Source of the DNA: Anaerolineales bacterium UBA3001
GTDB lineage: Bacteria; Chloroflexota; Anaerolineae; Anaerolineales; UBA11657
NCBI GenBank assembly: GCA_002346435.1
Contig: DDZT01000007.1
Location: 1-25,076, forward strand
Direction of reading: 5' to 3'
Length of the DNA stretch: 25,076 bases
Shown piece by piece: positions 1 through 7,843 of the stretch; position 1 is the stretch's first letter, and each line of letters starts with the position of its first letter. The position numbers and the translations under genes are program-made. Under the pieces are notes generated by a model. The model did not search any database. It was not told where the DNA came from and saw nothing but the letters and a program-made list of their open reading frames with translations.

Positions 1-287
1 AACACATTAAACCTACATCGGTCACAAGAAAAGAAGCTGAATCAATGTCCGAAAATGAGCAAAGCAAGTGGATTGACCCCATTCAACTTGCACCTGCCTT
101 TATATGGTTGATCTCTCAACCCCCCTCTAAATACACAGGACTAAGATTTGATGCAGGTAAAATTACAGATACAATTGACACTGAAGGATACGAATTCAAA
201 TTCACACCGGAAAAGACAACTTTCTATGTTCAAGATCTAATAGAAAGGCTAGAACAACGTCAAAAGTGGACCAAAATCGCGATTTAA
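1..287 (+). CDS. SDR-family oxidoreductase, C-terminal fragment
   Basis: This reading frame is open to the left edge of the window (codons in phase from base 3) and stops with TAA at 285-287, so only about 94 C-terminal residues are present. The stretch LAPAFIWLISQ followed by KYTGLRFDAGKI resembles the last helix and strand of classical short-chain dehydrogenases/reductases, where a segment of the type 'aP.v.wL.s....ytG..f..g' closes the Rossmann fold. The catalytic Tyr-Lys pair and the nucleotide-binding glycines would lie upstream, outside the window. A further tail of about 40 residues, rich in charged residues, follows the SDR-like part. The substrate cannot be inferred. The ATG at base 45 is only an internal methionine. 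The family call rests on a short segment. Confidence 0.6.
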   Translation, partial: HIKPTSVTRKEAESMSENEQSKWIDPIQLAPAFIWLISQPPSKYTGLRFDAGKITDTIDTEGYEFKFTPEKTTFYVQDLIERLEQRQKWTKIAI

Positions 288-374
288 CACAACTTACAGT
301 ATCAATTACCACAGATTGTTACTCTCCAACCTCAGTTATAATCTCTACGTGTGTCAACGATCGATAGACTTGAA

Positions 375-380
375 TATAAT
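375..380 (+). promoter_or_regulatory. Possible -10 box for the YfhO-family gene
   Basis: A perfect TATAAT lies 24 bases before the ATG of the membrane-protein gene. The hexamer 17 bases upstream (352-357, TGTCAA) is a poor -35 match, so this rests on the -10 box alone. Confidence 0.3.
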
Positions 381-404
381 TAAGGGTGAGAACTAGTACC
401 GTCT

Positions 405-3065
405 ATGCTAAACCCAATCAGACGGTATCTGCCAGCAATCACCATAGTTTCGATAGTAATCATAATGCTATGGAAATTGGTGTTTACTAATTTAATCCTA
501 GCCCGTGGAGATACACTCTTCTACATTTATCCATACTGGGAGCATCGCGCTCGTGCATTTCTCTCCGGACAGATACCACTATGGAATCCATATATATTCA
601 TGGGTTCCCCTTTCCTGGCCAATCCTCAAGCTGGTGTGCTTTATCCCCTAAACTGGTTACTTACACCATTCAGTACTACAAATGCAGTAAAGATAGCAAT
701 TATCACTCACCTCTGGATAGCGGCATTTGGTACTTATAAACTTGCACTTCATTCACTGGGTATATCCAAAAGCGCAGCTGTTGTTGCAGCTTTGCTATTT
801 GCACTTGGCGGTCATATGACAGCTAAAGTAGAGCAAGTCAACCAATTACAAGCCTTAGCGTGGCTTCCATGGATATTACTAGCTGCGCATAGAATGATCG
901 ACAATATTAAAACACACAACAAACTAGTCCAGAGTGGGCTGATATTATCGATACTAATAGGGTTACAATTGTTGTCAGGCCATACTCAATCCAGTTTCAT
1001 ATCTGTATTTTCTGTGATAGTTTGGTGTTGCACCGTTGCTAGTTGCACAATTACAAATGCGTCACCTCGGAAGACTGATTTATGGTTGACACTAGCAAAA
1101 ACAAATTTGTATGTTCTAATACCAATTATTGTTTGTCTAATATCAGCAGTTCTCTTGGCATCAGCTCAAATTGTTCCCGCTTTAGAACTATCACAACTAT
1201 CTCTCCGTAGCGATGGACTATCAATGCGAGAAGCACTCTCATTTTCGGTACATCCAAAGATGCTTGGGCATGTACTTTTACCGGCATTTGTAAGACCAGT
1301 ATTTACTGAGTTAATAGGATATTTAGGCATTCCAGCGTTGATGTTGGCAATATTAGGTTGTTATCAAATATCACACAAGCCTAACCAAAGATTGATTCTA
1401 CCTGCACTTGCTATAGCTCTCATCGGTATTACACTAGCGATGGGATCTTACAATCCAATATATTGGCTATTGGCAAAATTTGCTCCTGGATTCAATCTGT
1501 TTAGAGTCCCAGCTAGATGGCTAGTACTTTGGGCATTAGGTGCTGCCTTACTTGCTGGTTATGGATATGAATCTCTAAAAACACGCGGTTACAAACCAAA
1601 TAACCTCCAAGTTATACTAACCTGCCTTTTTGTTGCATTTCTTATCACGCTAAACTATATAACTAGCAACTACACCCCTCCAGGTGAAACTGGGCCTTTA
1701 CCTCGTCCAGATTCATCTGATCTATATTATTGGACGGCCATAATTTTAATGTCAGTCCTTATCATGAGGCAAAACCCTAGCAATCTACGTACCACATTAA
1801 TAAGCCTATTAATATTTGTCGAACTAGGACTCGCTTCATTCACTTTACCAATAAATAACCTAACTACTCCAGATGCATATTACGACACCCGTCCACCAAT
1901 GACAGCATTACTAATGCACCGCGATAGCTACGACCATAACGGACGAGTATTATCCTACTCCAGTTTACTATTTGACCCTGGTGATCTTGATATGTTACGT
2001 CATCGTCTAAGCAAGAACCTATCAACTGAAGCCACTGGATTAGCTATTGATGCTGCGAAAGCCAAATCAGTCCTTTCTCCTAACCTTTCTCAAGTTTGGC
2101 AAATCCCATCAATAGACGGTTATGATGGCGGCATCCTGCCTGTGCGTGCCTATGCGCAATTCTTCTCTAGATTACTGCCTAATATGGATATCTCTGAAGA
2201 CGGACGCATGCGCGAGAAAATAACAAACACCCCACCTAACTGGATACTGAATATATCTAACACACGCTGGCTCATAACCGACAAACTGAATGATGTCTGG
2301 CTTGACAACATATTTTATGATTTACAGATGCAGATTGACCTAAAGCCATTTGAATCTACCATAATACCTACATCATCCGACTTTCAAACTACCAGTATAG
2401 GGCTTATTATCGAATCGCCACAATCTGCAGACGAATCCTTAGGAAATGTGTATATTACACAGAAAAATGATGAAGTACATTCTCTACCCATTCCATCAAA
2501 TACCACATCAAACACAATCCGCTTAAAAATGAACGAGCCAATGCACATAAAATCCATCGAAATTGAAAGCGCAAATGAAAATATAAAGATAAATGGGGCA
2601 GCTTTAATAGACGAACGTACAAACACATTTATTACACTTACATTAGGTCCTTATCGACTCGCACACTCCGGAGATGTGAAGGTATATGAGAACTTAAATG
2701 TATTCCCTCTAGCATACATGGTAAAAAAACTACCTCTAGATAGGGATACAAAACCCATTGGTGATACTACTTTAATAAAATACAGAGCGAATAAGATATC
2801 AATTGACACAAACAGTTCAGAGCCTTCAATACTAATATTAGCTCAAACCGCATATCCTGGCTGGCAAGCTACGATTGATGGGAAACCAACAAATATTTTC
2901 AGCACAAACGGATTGTTTTCTGCAATAGAGCTTGAAGCAGGTAATCACAGAGTCATATTTCAGTATAGACCACTAAGCTGGCAATTGGGACTCTGGATAA
3001 GTATAACTACGTTGATATTATGGGGACTAGCCTTTCGTTTCACTCAGAAGAACGTATATCCTTGA
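405..3065 (+). CDS. YfhO-family polytopic membrane protein (GT-C-like)
   Basis: An 886-residue integral membrane protein that fits the YfhO family, whose members are thought to be GT-C-type glycosyltransferases acting on lipid-linked sugars at the outer membrane face. The N-terminal half has a first helix at residues 11-31 and then an extracellular-type loop with ARGDTLFYIYPYW (33-45) and GQIPLWNPYIFMGSPF (55-70). This is the usual YfhO/GT-C arrangement, with an acidic residue (D36) after helix 1. About ten more hydrophobic segments follow up to roughly residue 500. A soluble region comes next, and the C-terminus carries the typical W-Q-A-T-I-D-G ... G-N-H-R-V-I-F-Q-Y-R-P block and a final helix. 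The only usable start is ATG 405: an in-frame stop (387-389) lies just upstream and no well-placed ribosome site is present. The 3' end overlaps the end of recJ by 26 bases. The acceptor and donor are unknown. Confidence 0.8.
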   Translation: MLNPIRRYLPAITIVSIVIIMLWKLVFTNLILARGDTLFYIYPYWEHRARAFLSGQIPLWNPYIFMGSPFLANPQAGVLYPLNWLLTPFSTTNAVKIAIITHLWIAAFGTYKLALHSLGISKSAAVVAALLFALGGHMTAKVEQVNQLQALAWLPWILLAAHRMIDNIKTHNKLVQSGLILSILIGLQLLSGHTQSSFISVFSVIVWCCTVASCTITNASPRKTDLWLTLAKTNLYVLIPIIVCLISAVLLASAQIVPALELSQLSLRSDGLSMREALSFSVHPKMLGHVLLPAFVRPVFTELIGYLGIPALMLAILGCYQISHKPNQRLILPALAIALIGITLAMGSYNPIYWLLAKFAPGFNLFRVPARWLVLWALGAALLAGYGYESLKTRGYKPNNLQVILTCLFVAFLITLNYITSNYTPPGETGPLPRPDSSDLYYWTAIILMSVLIMRQNPSNLRTTLISLLIFVELGLASFTLPINNLTTPDAYYDTRPPMTALLMHRDSYDHNGRVLSYSSLLFDPGDLDMLRHRLSKNLSTEATGLAIDAAKAKSVLSPNLSQVWQIPSIDGYDGGILPVRAYAQFFSRLLPNMDISEDGRMREKITNTPPNWILNISNTRWLITDKLNDVWLDNIFYDLQMQIDLKPFESTIIPTSSDFQTTSIGLIIESPQSADESLGNVYITQKNDEVHSLPIPSNTTSNTIRLKMNEPMHIKSIEIESANENIKINGAALIDERTNTFITLTLGPYRLAHSGDVKVYENLNVFPLAYMVKKLPLDRDTKPIGDTTLIKYRANKISIDTNSSEPSILILAQTAYPGWQATIDGKPTNIFSTNGLFSAIELEAGNHRVIFQYRPLSWQLGLWISITTLILWGLAFRFTQKNVYP

Positions 3066-4743
3066 CATTCAATTGCTCATTAGTATGGCCATTCCATTCA
3101 TTGATCTCCAAAGCAAATACTAAATCCGCTTTTTCATTCAACTCAGCATATCTATCACCGAGACCAAATCCTATAGCATCTAAGCTTCCATTTTGCCCGC
3201 CTTCAAATTTCAGTTTTAGATGTTTATCATCTCGACCAACATTACGCTTGCTGAGTATGTGAGCACCACGCCACATAAAAATCGGTTGGGGGTTTGCAAT
3301 TCCAGATGGCTCAAAAAAAGATTGTTGGCTTACAAGTCTCTGAGTTATGTCTGAAGCTTGAACCTCGGCATCAATATTCAAAACAGGCCTCAAATCTACA
3401 TCTTTCAGAGTATCTGCAGCAATACTCTCCAAATGCTCAACAAATTTAGTCCAGTTCTCCTGCTTAATTGTGAATCCGGCTGCAGCTGCATGCCCACCAT
3501 ATTTTTCAAGCAAATTCGAGCAATCCTTAAATGCATTAGAAATGTGAAACTCAGATATACTGCGCGCAGATCCAATTATATAACCTTCCTTCCTCTGACC
3601 TACAACTGCTGGCAAATAGTATTCCTGACACAGTCTTGCAGCCACGAGACCGACGAGACCATTATGAAAATCTTCGTGTTCGGCAAAGAGTATATGAGAT
3701 TCACCTGTAGTATATGTTTTCGCTGACAGTTCCAGTGCCGCAGAGGTCATATCACGTGTCATACGTTGACGTTCGCGATTGTATTTTTCTAACTCTTGTG
3801 CAATTTCAACTGCCTCTTGATCACTCTTCGTCGCAAGCAAACTTAAAGCACGTGATGCATTTCCTATCCTTCCAACAGCATTAATACGAGGTCCCAATTG
3901 GAAGCCTATAGTTTGAGCAGATACGAAACCACTGCTCCTTGACACTCCTAGCAATGCTTTTATGCCTAATCTAGGATTAGTATTGATGATCTCTAGACCA
4001 GCTTGAACCATATATCGATTCTCACCGATAAGAGGAGCAAGATCAGCAACGGTACCCAACGCTACAAGATCGAGAAAATTAGATAGGGGTTTGTGACTAT
4101 TTTGGGGACTCTTGACACTCCAAAGAGCCTGAACCAGCTTATAAGATATGCCTACTGCAGATAGTATGTTTTCTGGATATTCACAATCAGGACGATTTGG
4201 GTTTATGACGGCCAATGCTTCAGGCAACTCAGAGCTAATTTGATGGTGATCAGTAACTATAAAATCCATGCCTAATTCATTGGATTGTTGCACCTCCTCA
4301 AAAGCAGATATACCGCAATCCACAGAAATTACTAGATCAACTCCTTGTTCTGCAAATCGTTTCAATACATCACTGTGTATACCATACCCTTCGAGGTGCC
4401 TGTCAGGTATATAGTAAACCACCTCAGCACCATAAGCCTCTAAGCCTTGTTTTAACAATAGTGTGGCGGTTACACCATCTACATCATAGTCCCCATAAAT
4501 AGCTATCAGTTGTCCAGTATCCACTGCATCCAAGATACGTTCAACTGCGCTAGTCATGTCAGCAAGCTTGTGAGGATCAGCATCGTGGGACATTTGATAA
4601 CGCACAAATCCCATTGCTTCTTCTTCACTAGTAAGTTTGCGGTTCCAAAACAACTGCTGTAGCACTGGTTCGGACTGCCAGCGATCTAGTTTGGTACGAC
4701 AATCCTCGGGTATAGGATCAGCCAAAACCCATTTCTTATCCAT
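3040..4743 (-). CDS. recJ: Single-stranded-DNA-specific exonuclease RecJ
   Basis: RecJ degrades single-stranded DNA 5' to 3' in recombination and mismatch/base-excision repair. The 567-residue product has the full set of DHH-family motifs: DYDVDG at 85-90, VDCG at 141-144, the DHH triad at 165-167 (VTDHHQ), GTVADLAPL at 230-238 and GPRINAVGRIG at 284-294. A DHHA1 domain follows with GGHAAAAGF at 416-424, then a C-terminal OB-fold-like segment of about 110 residues. The length is typical of the compact RecJ core form. I chose ATG 4743 because AGGTGA sits about 8 bases upstream on the minus strand. An in-frame ATG at 4767 would overlap the promoter. The gene diverges from fmt, and its 3' end overlaps the convergent membrane-protein gene. 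Function is secure. Confidence 0.95.
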   Translation of the reverse strand: MDKKWVLADPIPEDCRTKLDRWQSEPVLQQLFWNRKLTSEEEAMGFVRYQMSHDADPHKLADMTSAVERILDAVDTGQLIAIYGDYDVDGVTATLLLKQGLEAYGAEVVYYIPDRHLEGYGIHSDVLKRFAEQGVDLVISVDCGISAFEEVQQSNELGMDFIVTDHHQISSELPEALAVINPNRPDCEYPENILSAVGISYKLVQALWSVKSPQNSHKPLSNFLDLVALGTVADLAPLIGENRYMVQAGLEIINTNPRLGIKALLGVSRSSGFVSAQTIGFQLGPRINAVGRIGNASRALSLLATKSDQEAVEIAQELEKYNRERQRMTRDMTSAALELSAKTYTTGESHILFAEHEDFHNGLVGLVAARLCQEYYLPAVVGQRKEGYIIGSARSISEFHISNAFKDCSNLLEKYGGHAAAAGFTIKQENWTKFVEHLESIAADTLKDVDLRPVLNIDAEVQASDITQRLVSQQSFFEPSGIANPQPIFMWRGAHILSKRNVGRDDKHLKLKFEGGQNGSLDAIGFGLGDRYAELNEKADLVFALEINEWNGHTNEQLNVKDIRSSE

Positions 4744-4765
4744 AGTATTTTCACCTGATATGAGC

Positions 4766-4795
4766 ATTGTAGTTTATTACTGTGGACGTTACAAT
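4766..4795. promoter_or_regulatory. Mirror-image bidirectional promoter for fmt and recJ
   Basis: On the + strand TTGTAG (4767-4772) and TACAAT (4790-4795) are 17 bases apart. On the minus strand TTGTAA (complement of 4794-4789) and TACAAT (complement of 4771-4766) are also 17 bases apart. The two promoters occupy the same DNA, because the inverted repeat ATTGTA ... TACAAT supplies the -10 of one and most of the -35 of the other. Both genes are essential-type housekeeping genes. The spacing is what sigma-70-type promoters use. This is a motif-based call. Confidence 0.6.
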
Positions 4796-4801
4796 AATAT
4801 T

Positions 4802-5722
4802 ATGGTACGTGTTGTATTTATGGGAACACCCAAGTTTGCATCAACCTGTCTACATATACTGCACAAGAAGCATGATGTAGTAGGTGTAGTCACACAACCT
4901 GATAGACCATCCGGTCGTGGACGCAAACTAAAGCCTAGTGAAGTTCACATAACAGCGCAGAAATATCAACTCCCGGTTATAACACCCAATCACATAAACA
5001 ACACTATAGCAATTGATCAAATCAAATTATGGAAACCAGATGTAATTGTGGTCGCAGCTTATGGACAAATACTCTGTGATACGATACTCAACCTTCCAAC
5101 GAACGGATGTATAAATGTTCATGCCTCCCTTTTACCTCGACATCGCGGAGCATCCCCTATATCTGCTGCCATAATGGCTAACGATGTACACACTGGAATC
5201 ACAATAATGAAAATGGATTCGGGTATGGATACCGGACCATTATTGGCCCAGAAAGAAATATCTATTTGTTCAGACCATACCACTGGCACACTCACTAACT
5301 CCCTAGAGATGATAGGAGCAAATCTACTACATAGAACGCTGCCTAGCTATATCGCAGGAGAAATCAGACCAATTCCACAAAATCCAAATTTAGCCACCCA
5401 CGCACCGCTGATACGCAAAGATTTCGGACATTTATCTTTTGACAATACTGCAGCTGCTATCGAAAGAAAAATACGAGCAATGACACCATGGCCGGGAGCA
5501 TTTGCAATGCATGGCCAGAAACGAATCAAGATATTGCAGGCACAAGCCATCACTGGTTCTGGACAACCAGGAAAAACTATGTTTCTTAACAAAAACATAG
5601 TAGTTGGGACTGGATATGGTTTACTGCAATTACAACAAATTCAAGCCCCAGGCAAACGCCCAATGCAAGCAGCTGATTATGTACGAGGCTTTCAAGCCTT
5701 TATCGGAACTATCCTTGAGTAA
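4802..5722 (+). CDS. fmt: Methionyl-tRNA formyltransferase
   Basis: Fmt transfers a formyl group from 10-formyl-tetrahydrofolate to the amino group of Met-tRNA(fMet), giving the bacterial initiator tRNA. The 306-residue product starts with the usual VVFMGTPKFA and TQPDRPSGRGRK. It carries the catalytic/folate segment INVHASLLPRHRGASPI (104-120; N105, H107) and then MDSGMDTGPLL with D143, matching the N-H-D catalytic set of the family. The C-terminal beta-barrel tRNA-binding domain follows (about 205-306, MTPWPGAFA at 227-235). I set the start at ATG 4802: an open frame continues upstream to 4637, but that part lies antisense to recJ and is not Fmt-like. There is no ribosome-binding site. The -10 box of the bidirectional promoter ends 6 bases before the ATG, so the mRNA may be leaderless. 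Confidence 0.95.
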   Translation: MVRVVFMGTPKFASTCLHILHKKHDVVGVVTQPDRPSGRGRKLKPSEVHITAQKYQLPVITPNHINNTIAIDQIKLWKPDVIVVAAYGQILCDTILNLPTNGCINVHASLLPRHRGASPISAAIMANDVHTGITIMKMDSGMDTGPLLAQKEISICSDHTTGTLTNSLEMIGANLLHRTLPSYIAGEIRPIPQNPNLATHAPLIRKDFGHLSFDNTAAAIERKIRAMTPWPGAFAMHGQKRIKILQAQAITGSGQPGKTMFLNKNIVVGTGYGLLQLQQIQAPGKRPMQAADYVRGFQAFIGTILE

Positions 5723-5762
5723 ATACTGATACCATAGTAACAGTACAATTACCTTTACAGAC

Positions 5763-5793
5763 ATGACACATTTCATAACAAAACACTTATACT
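5763..5793 (+). promoter_or_regulatory. Possible promoter for the aquaporin/reductase pair
   Basis: ATGACA (5763-5768) and TATACT (5788-5793) are each one or two mismatches from consensus, but the spacer is 19 bases, which is longer than ideal. A ribosome site (GAGGAG) lies downstream before the ATG at 5838. Confidence 0.3.
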
Positions 5794-5837
5794 ATTGACC
5801 GGACCAAGACTTAACACAAACGAGGAGCCATCACTAC

Positions 5838-6482
5838 ATGAACTTTAGAGCATCATTTTCGGAACTAATTGGCACATTTGCATTGATATTTATAGGTGCA
5901 GGAGCAGCGGCAATAGATGGAGAATTAATAGTTGTTGCGTTAGCCCACGGCATGGTTATTATTGGTTTAGCATATGCATACGGGCATCATAGTGGTACTC
6001 ATATCACCCCCGCCGTCACATTCGGGCTGCTTATAGCTGGAGAAATAAAAACTAAAACAGCAATAAACTATTGGATTATGCAATTTGCAGGTGGAATATT
6101 GGGCGCAGCAGCATTATCATTCGTGCTTGGTGGCAGTACAAGCGGATTAGGAGCAACACAATTTGATACAACTGCAACCAACGTTTCTCAAGCACTAGTG
6201 CTAGAATTGATTCTTACCTTCTTATTAGTAAATACAATAATGAATACAGCGGTGAGCGGCAAAGCTGGCAACCTAGCGGGACTAGCCATAGGTTCAACAC
6301 TAATATTCTGTATATTGATGGGCGGACCTATTACCGGTGCTTCACTCAATCCAGCTAGGACTCTAGGCCCTGCCCTACTAACTGGCAATCTAGATCAACT
6401 ATGGGTTTACATTGTTGGTCCGCTAGCAGGTGCAGCAATCGCATCTATCTTTTATGTAAACGTACTAAAAGACAAATCCTAA
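5838..6482 (+). CDS. Aquaporin/MIP-family channel with a TPA first box
   Basis: A 214-residue, six-helix channel of the major intrinsic protein family, which conducts water, glycerol, ammonia or small uncharged solutes through the inner membrane. The helix-1 motif SELIGTFALIFIGAGAA and the second pore loop GASLNPARTLGPAL (167-180) are canonical. The first pore loop reads SGTHITPAV (52-60), so the usual Asn of NPA is Thr57 (codon ACC). A gap-free comparison from memory with AqpZ puts His37, Ile159, Ala168 and Arg174 at the four aromatic/arginine filter positions. That is the set found in plant tonoplast-type (TIP) channels, not the Phe-His-Thr-Arg of AqpZ. GAGGAG precedes the start. The stop codon overlaps the ribosome site of the next gene, so the two are probably co-translated. 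Confidence 0.88.
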   Translation: MNFRASFSELIGTFALIFIGAGAAAIDGELIVVALAHGMVIIGLAYAYGHHSGTHITPAVTFGLLIAGEIKTKTAINYWIMQFAGGILGAAALSFVLGGSTSGLGATQFDTTATNVSQALVLELILTFLLVNTIMNTAVSGKAGNLAGLAIGSTLIFCILMGGPITGASLNPARTLGPALLTGNLDQLWVYIVGPLAGAAIASIFYVNVLKDKS

Positions 6483-6487
6483 GGAGG
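6481..6487 (+). promoter_or_regulatory. Ribosome-binding site that fixes a CTG start
   Basis: AAGGAGG is a full-strength Shine-Dalgarno site. It overlaps the TAA stop of the channel gene (6480-6482) and ends 8 bases before CTG 6496. No ATG, GTG or TTG lies in frame between the upstream in-frame stop (6466-6468) and the Rossmann motif. Confidence 0.75.
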
Positions 6488-6495
6488 GCAATCTC

Positions 6496-7539
6496 CTGGC
6501 ATTCTCATACCTAATTCTCGGATCAGGTGCAATAGGCAGATTAATTGGGGTACGACTATCTGCAGCTGGTGAAGATGTTACATTTCTTGTCAGAGATAAA
6601 GCGGCCGAACAAATCAAAGCCAATGGTATACACCTAACTGGCTCGATGGGAAACACCTCACTGGCCAAACCAACCATAACAACTAGCCTAAACGATGTTT
6701 TGGATAGCAAGAAAATAGATGTCATTATATTAGCTGTAAAATCATTTCACACACCTACAATAATCAATTTAATTAAATCAGCTTCGAAAATATCCCCGAC
6801 TGTACTCTGCCTACAGAATGGAGTCGACAATGAGGATTTGTTGTCGGATGCATTTGGAATAGAAAATGTTATACCAGGCACAGTAACTTCTGCAGTCTCA
6901 ATATCAAAACTTGGCGCTGTAAATGTAGACCGAGAGAGAGGAGTAGGTATAGCAGCTGGCCATCCCTATTCTCTAGAAATATGGAAAGCACTTAATGCAG
7001 CTGGGTTTGAAACACTCCTATACCCAAATGCAAAAGCAATGAAATGGTCAAAACTCATAACGAACATTCTTGTCAATGCTACCGCAGCAATATGCGATAT
7101 CACGCCAAACGCTATCTTTGATCACGATCGTCTATTCAGACTAGAAATAACTGCAATAGAAGAAACCCTAACCTTAATGCAGGGATTGCAATTACCAATT
7201 GTCCGCCTTCCTAGAACCCCTTCTAATTGGCTAGCATTTGCAATAAATCGACTTCCTGCCTGGAGCTACCGCTCAATACTGAAAAATAAAGTATCACAAG
7301 GCAGAGGCGGTAAACATCCATCGCTCCATGTTGATTTGCTAGCGAACAAAGCGCATTCCGAGATTTCCTATCTAAATGGAACAGTACATAGACACGCCCA
7401 AGCACTAGGTCTTGCAGCTCCAGTAAACAATGGCTTGACCAATATACTGAGCGAAATTGTAGCAGGAAATATACCCTGGAATGAGTACCGTCACAATCCA
7501 GATAGGCTAGCAGACAGCCTACTAAGTGGCGATTTCTAA
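6496..7539 (+). CDS. Ketopantoate reductase (PanE/ApbA)-family dehydrogenase
   Basis: A 347-residue NADP-dependent reductase of the 2-dehydropantoate 2-reductase family. In the pantothenate/CoA route these enzymes reduce ketopantoate to pantoate; many relatives act on other 2-keto acids. Numbered from CTG 6496, the product begins M-A-F-S-Y followed by LILGSGAIGRL (6-16), the nucleotide-binding G-x-G-x-x-G. VIILAVKSF (76-84) and CLQNGVDNE (105-113) follow. The C-terminal domain contains MKWSKLITNILVNATA (182-197), with the expected catalytic Lys (K186) and Asn (N190/N194), and EISYLNG (289-295). The first ATG (6646) would delete the whole dinucleotide-binding motif, so it cannot be the true start. 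The C-terminal domain is somewhat longer than in classical PanE, so the substrate is uncertain. Confidence 0.82.
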   Translation: MAFSYLILGSGAIGRLIGVRLSAAGEDVTFLVRDKAAEQIKANGIHLTGSMGNTSLAKPTITTSLNDVLDSKKIDVIILAVKSFHTPTIINLIKSASKISPTVLCLQNGVDNEDLLSDAFGIENVIPGTVTSAVSISKLGAVNVDRERGVGIAAGHPYSLEIWKALNAAGFETLLYPNAKAMKWSKLITNILVNATAAICDITPNAIFDHDRLFRLEITAIEETLTLMQGLQLPIVRLPRTPSNWLAFAINRLPAWSYRSILKNKVSQGRGGKHPSLHVDLLANKAHSEISYLNGTVHRHAQALGLAAPVNNGLTNILSEIVAGNIPWNEYRHNPDRLADSLLSGDF

Positions 7540-7545
7540 CTTTAC

Positions 7546-7574
7546 TTTACTCCCCCTATTGCCACTGGTATAAT
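7546..7574 (+). promoter_or_regulatory. Promoter of tRNA-Pro (extended -10)
   Basis: TTTACT (7546-7551), a 17-base spacer and TATAAT (7569-7574), preceded by TG one base before the hexamer, form an extended -10 promoter. The predicted start lies about 5 bases before the mature tRNA. Confidence 0.7.
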
Positions 7575-7585
7575 CGCACATACAT

Positions 7586-7659
7586 CGGGGCGTGGCGCAG
7601 TCCGGTAGCGCACTGCAATGGGGTTGCAGGGGTCGGCGGTTCAAATCCGCCCGCCCCGA
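7586..7659 (+). tRNA. tRNA-Pro (anticodon GGG)
   Basis: A complete 74-base cloverleaf. The acceptor stem CGGGGCG (7586-7592) pairs fully with CGCCCCG (7652-7658), with discriminator A 7659. The D arm contains GCGCAGTCCGGTAGCGC. The anticodon stem CTGCA/TGCAG (7613-7617 and 7625-7629) closes the loop ATGGGGT with anticodon GGG at 7620-7622. The T arm is GGCGG-TTCAAAT-CCGCC. The first base C and the GGGGTCGG run after the anticodon stem resemble bacterial proline tRNAs. It reads CCC and CCU codons. CCA is not encoded, so the 3' end must be added by the CCA enzyme. Confidence 0.96.
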
Positions 7660-7756
7660 CTCACTACCAAAATCCATATAGTCCAAAAAATTTAGAAGCA
7701 TCTAATACTCCGCAATCATCAGGTCTCATCTATCAAATCTCGAGACTTGCACACTC

Positions 7757-7790
7757 CACCAAATAGCGTATCTATTTTAGTCGTTTGGTG
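7757..7790. repeat. Inverted repeat upstream of the paralogue array
   Basis: CACCAAA (7757-7763) and TTTGGTG (7784-7790) are perfect inverted copies separated by 20 bases, in the 184-base gap between the tRNA and the first array gene. A TATATA run (7800-7805) follows but lacks a good -35. The repeat could be an operator or chance. I see nothing else in this gap. Confidence 0.3.
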
Positions 7791-7843
7791 TTACTTTTAT
7801 ATATACACACCATAAAATTAAATATCCCGGAGGATATGAAATA

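Noticed and set aside
3358..3726. Open frame of 122 codons on the + strand inside recJ
   Set aside because: It lies wholly antisense to conserved RecJ motifs and is Cys- and Ser-rich without domain features.
4637..4801. In-frame 55-codon extension upstream of fmt
   Set aside because: It is antisense to the start of recJ and crosses the promoter; Fmt proteins begin at the VVFMGTP segment.
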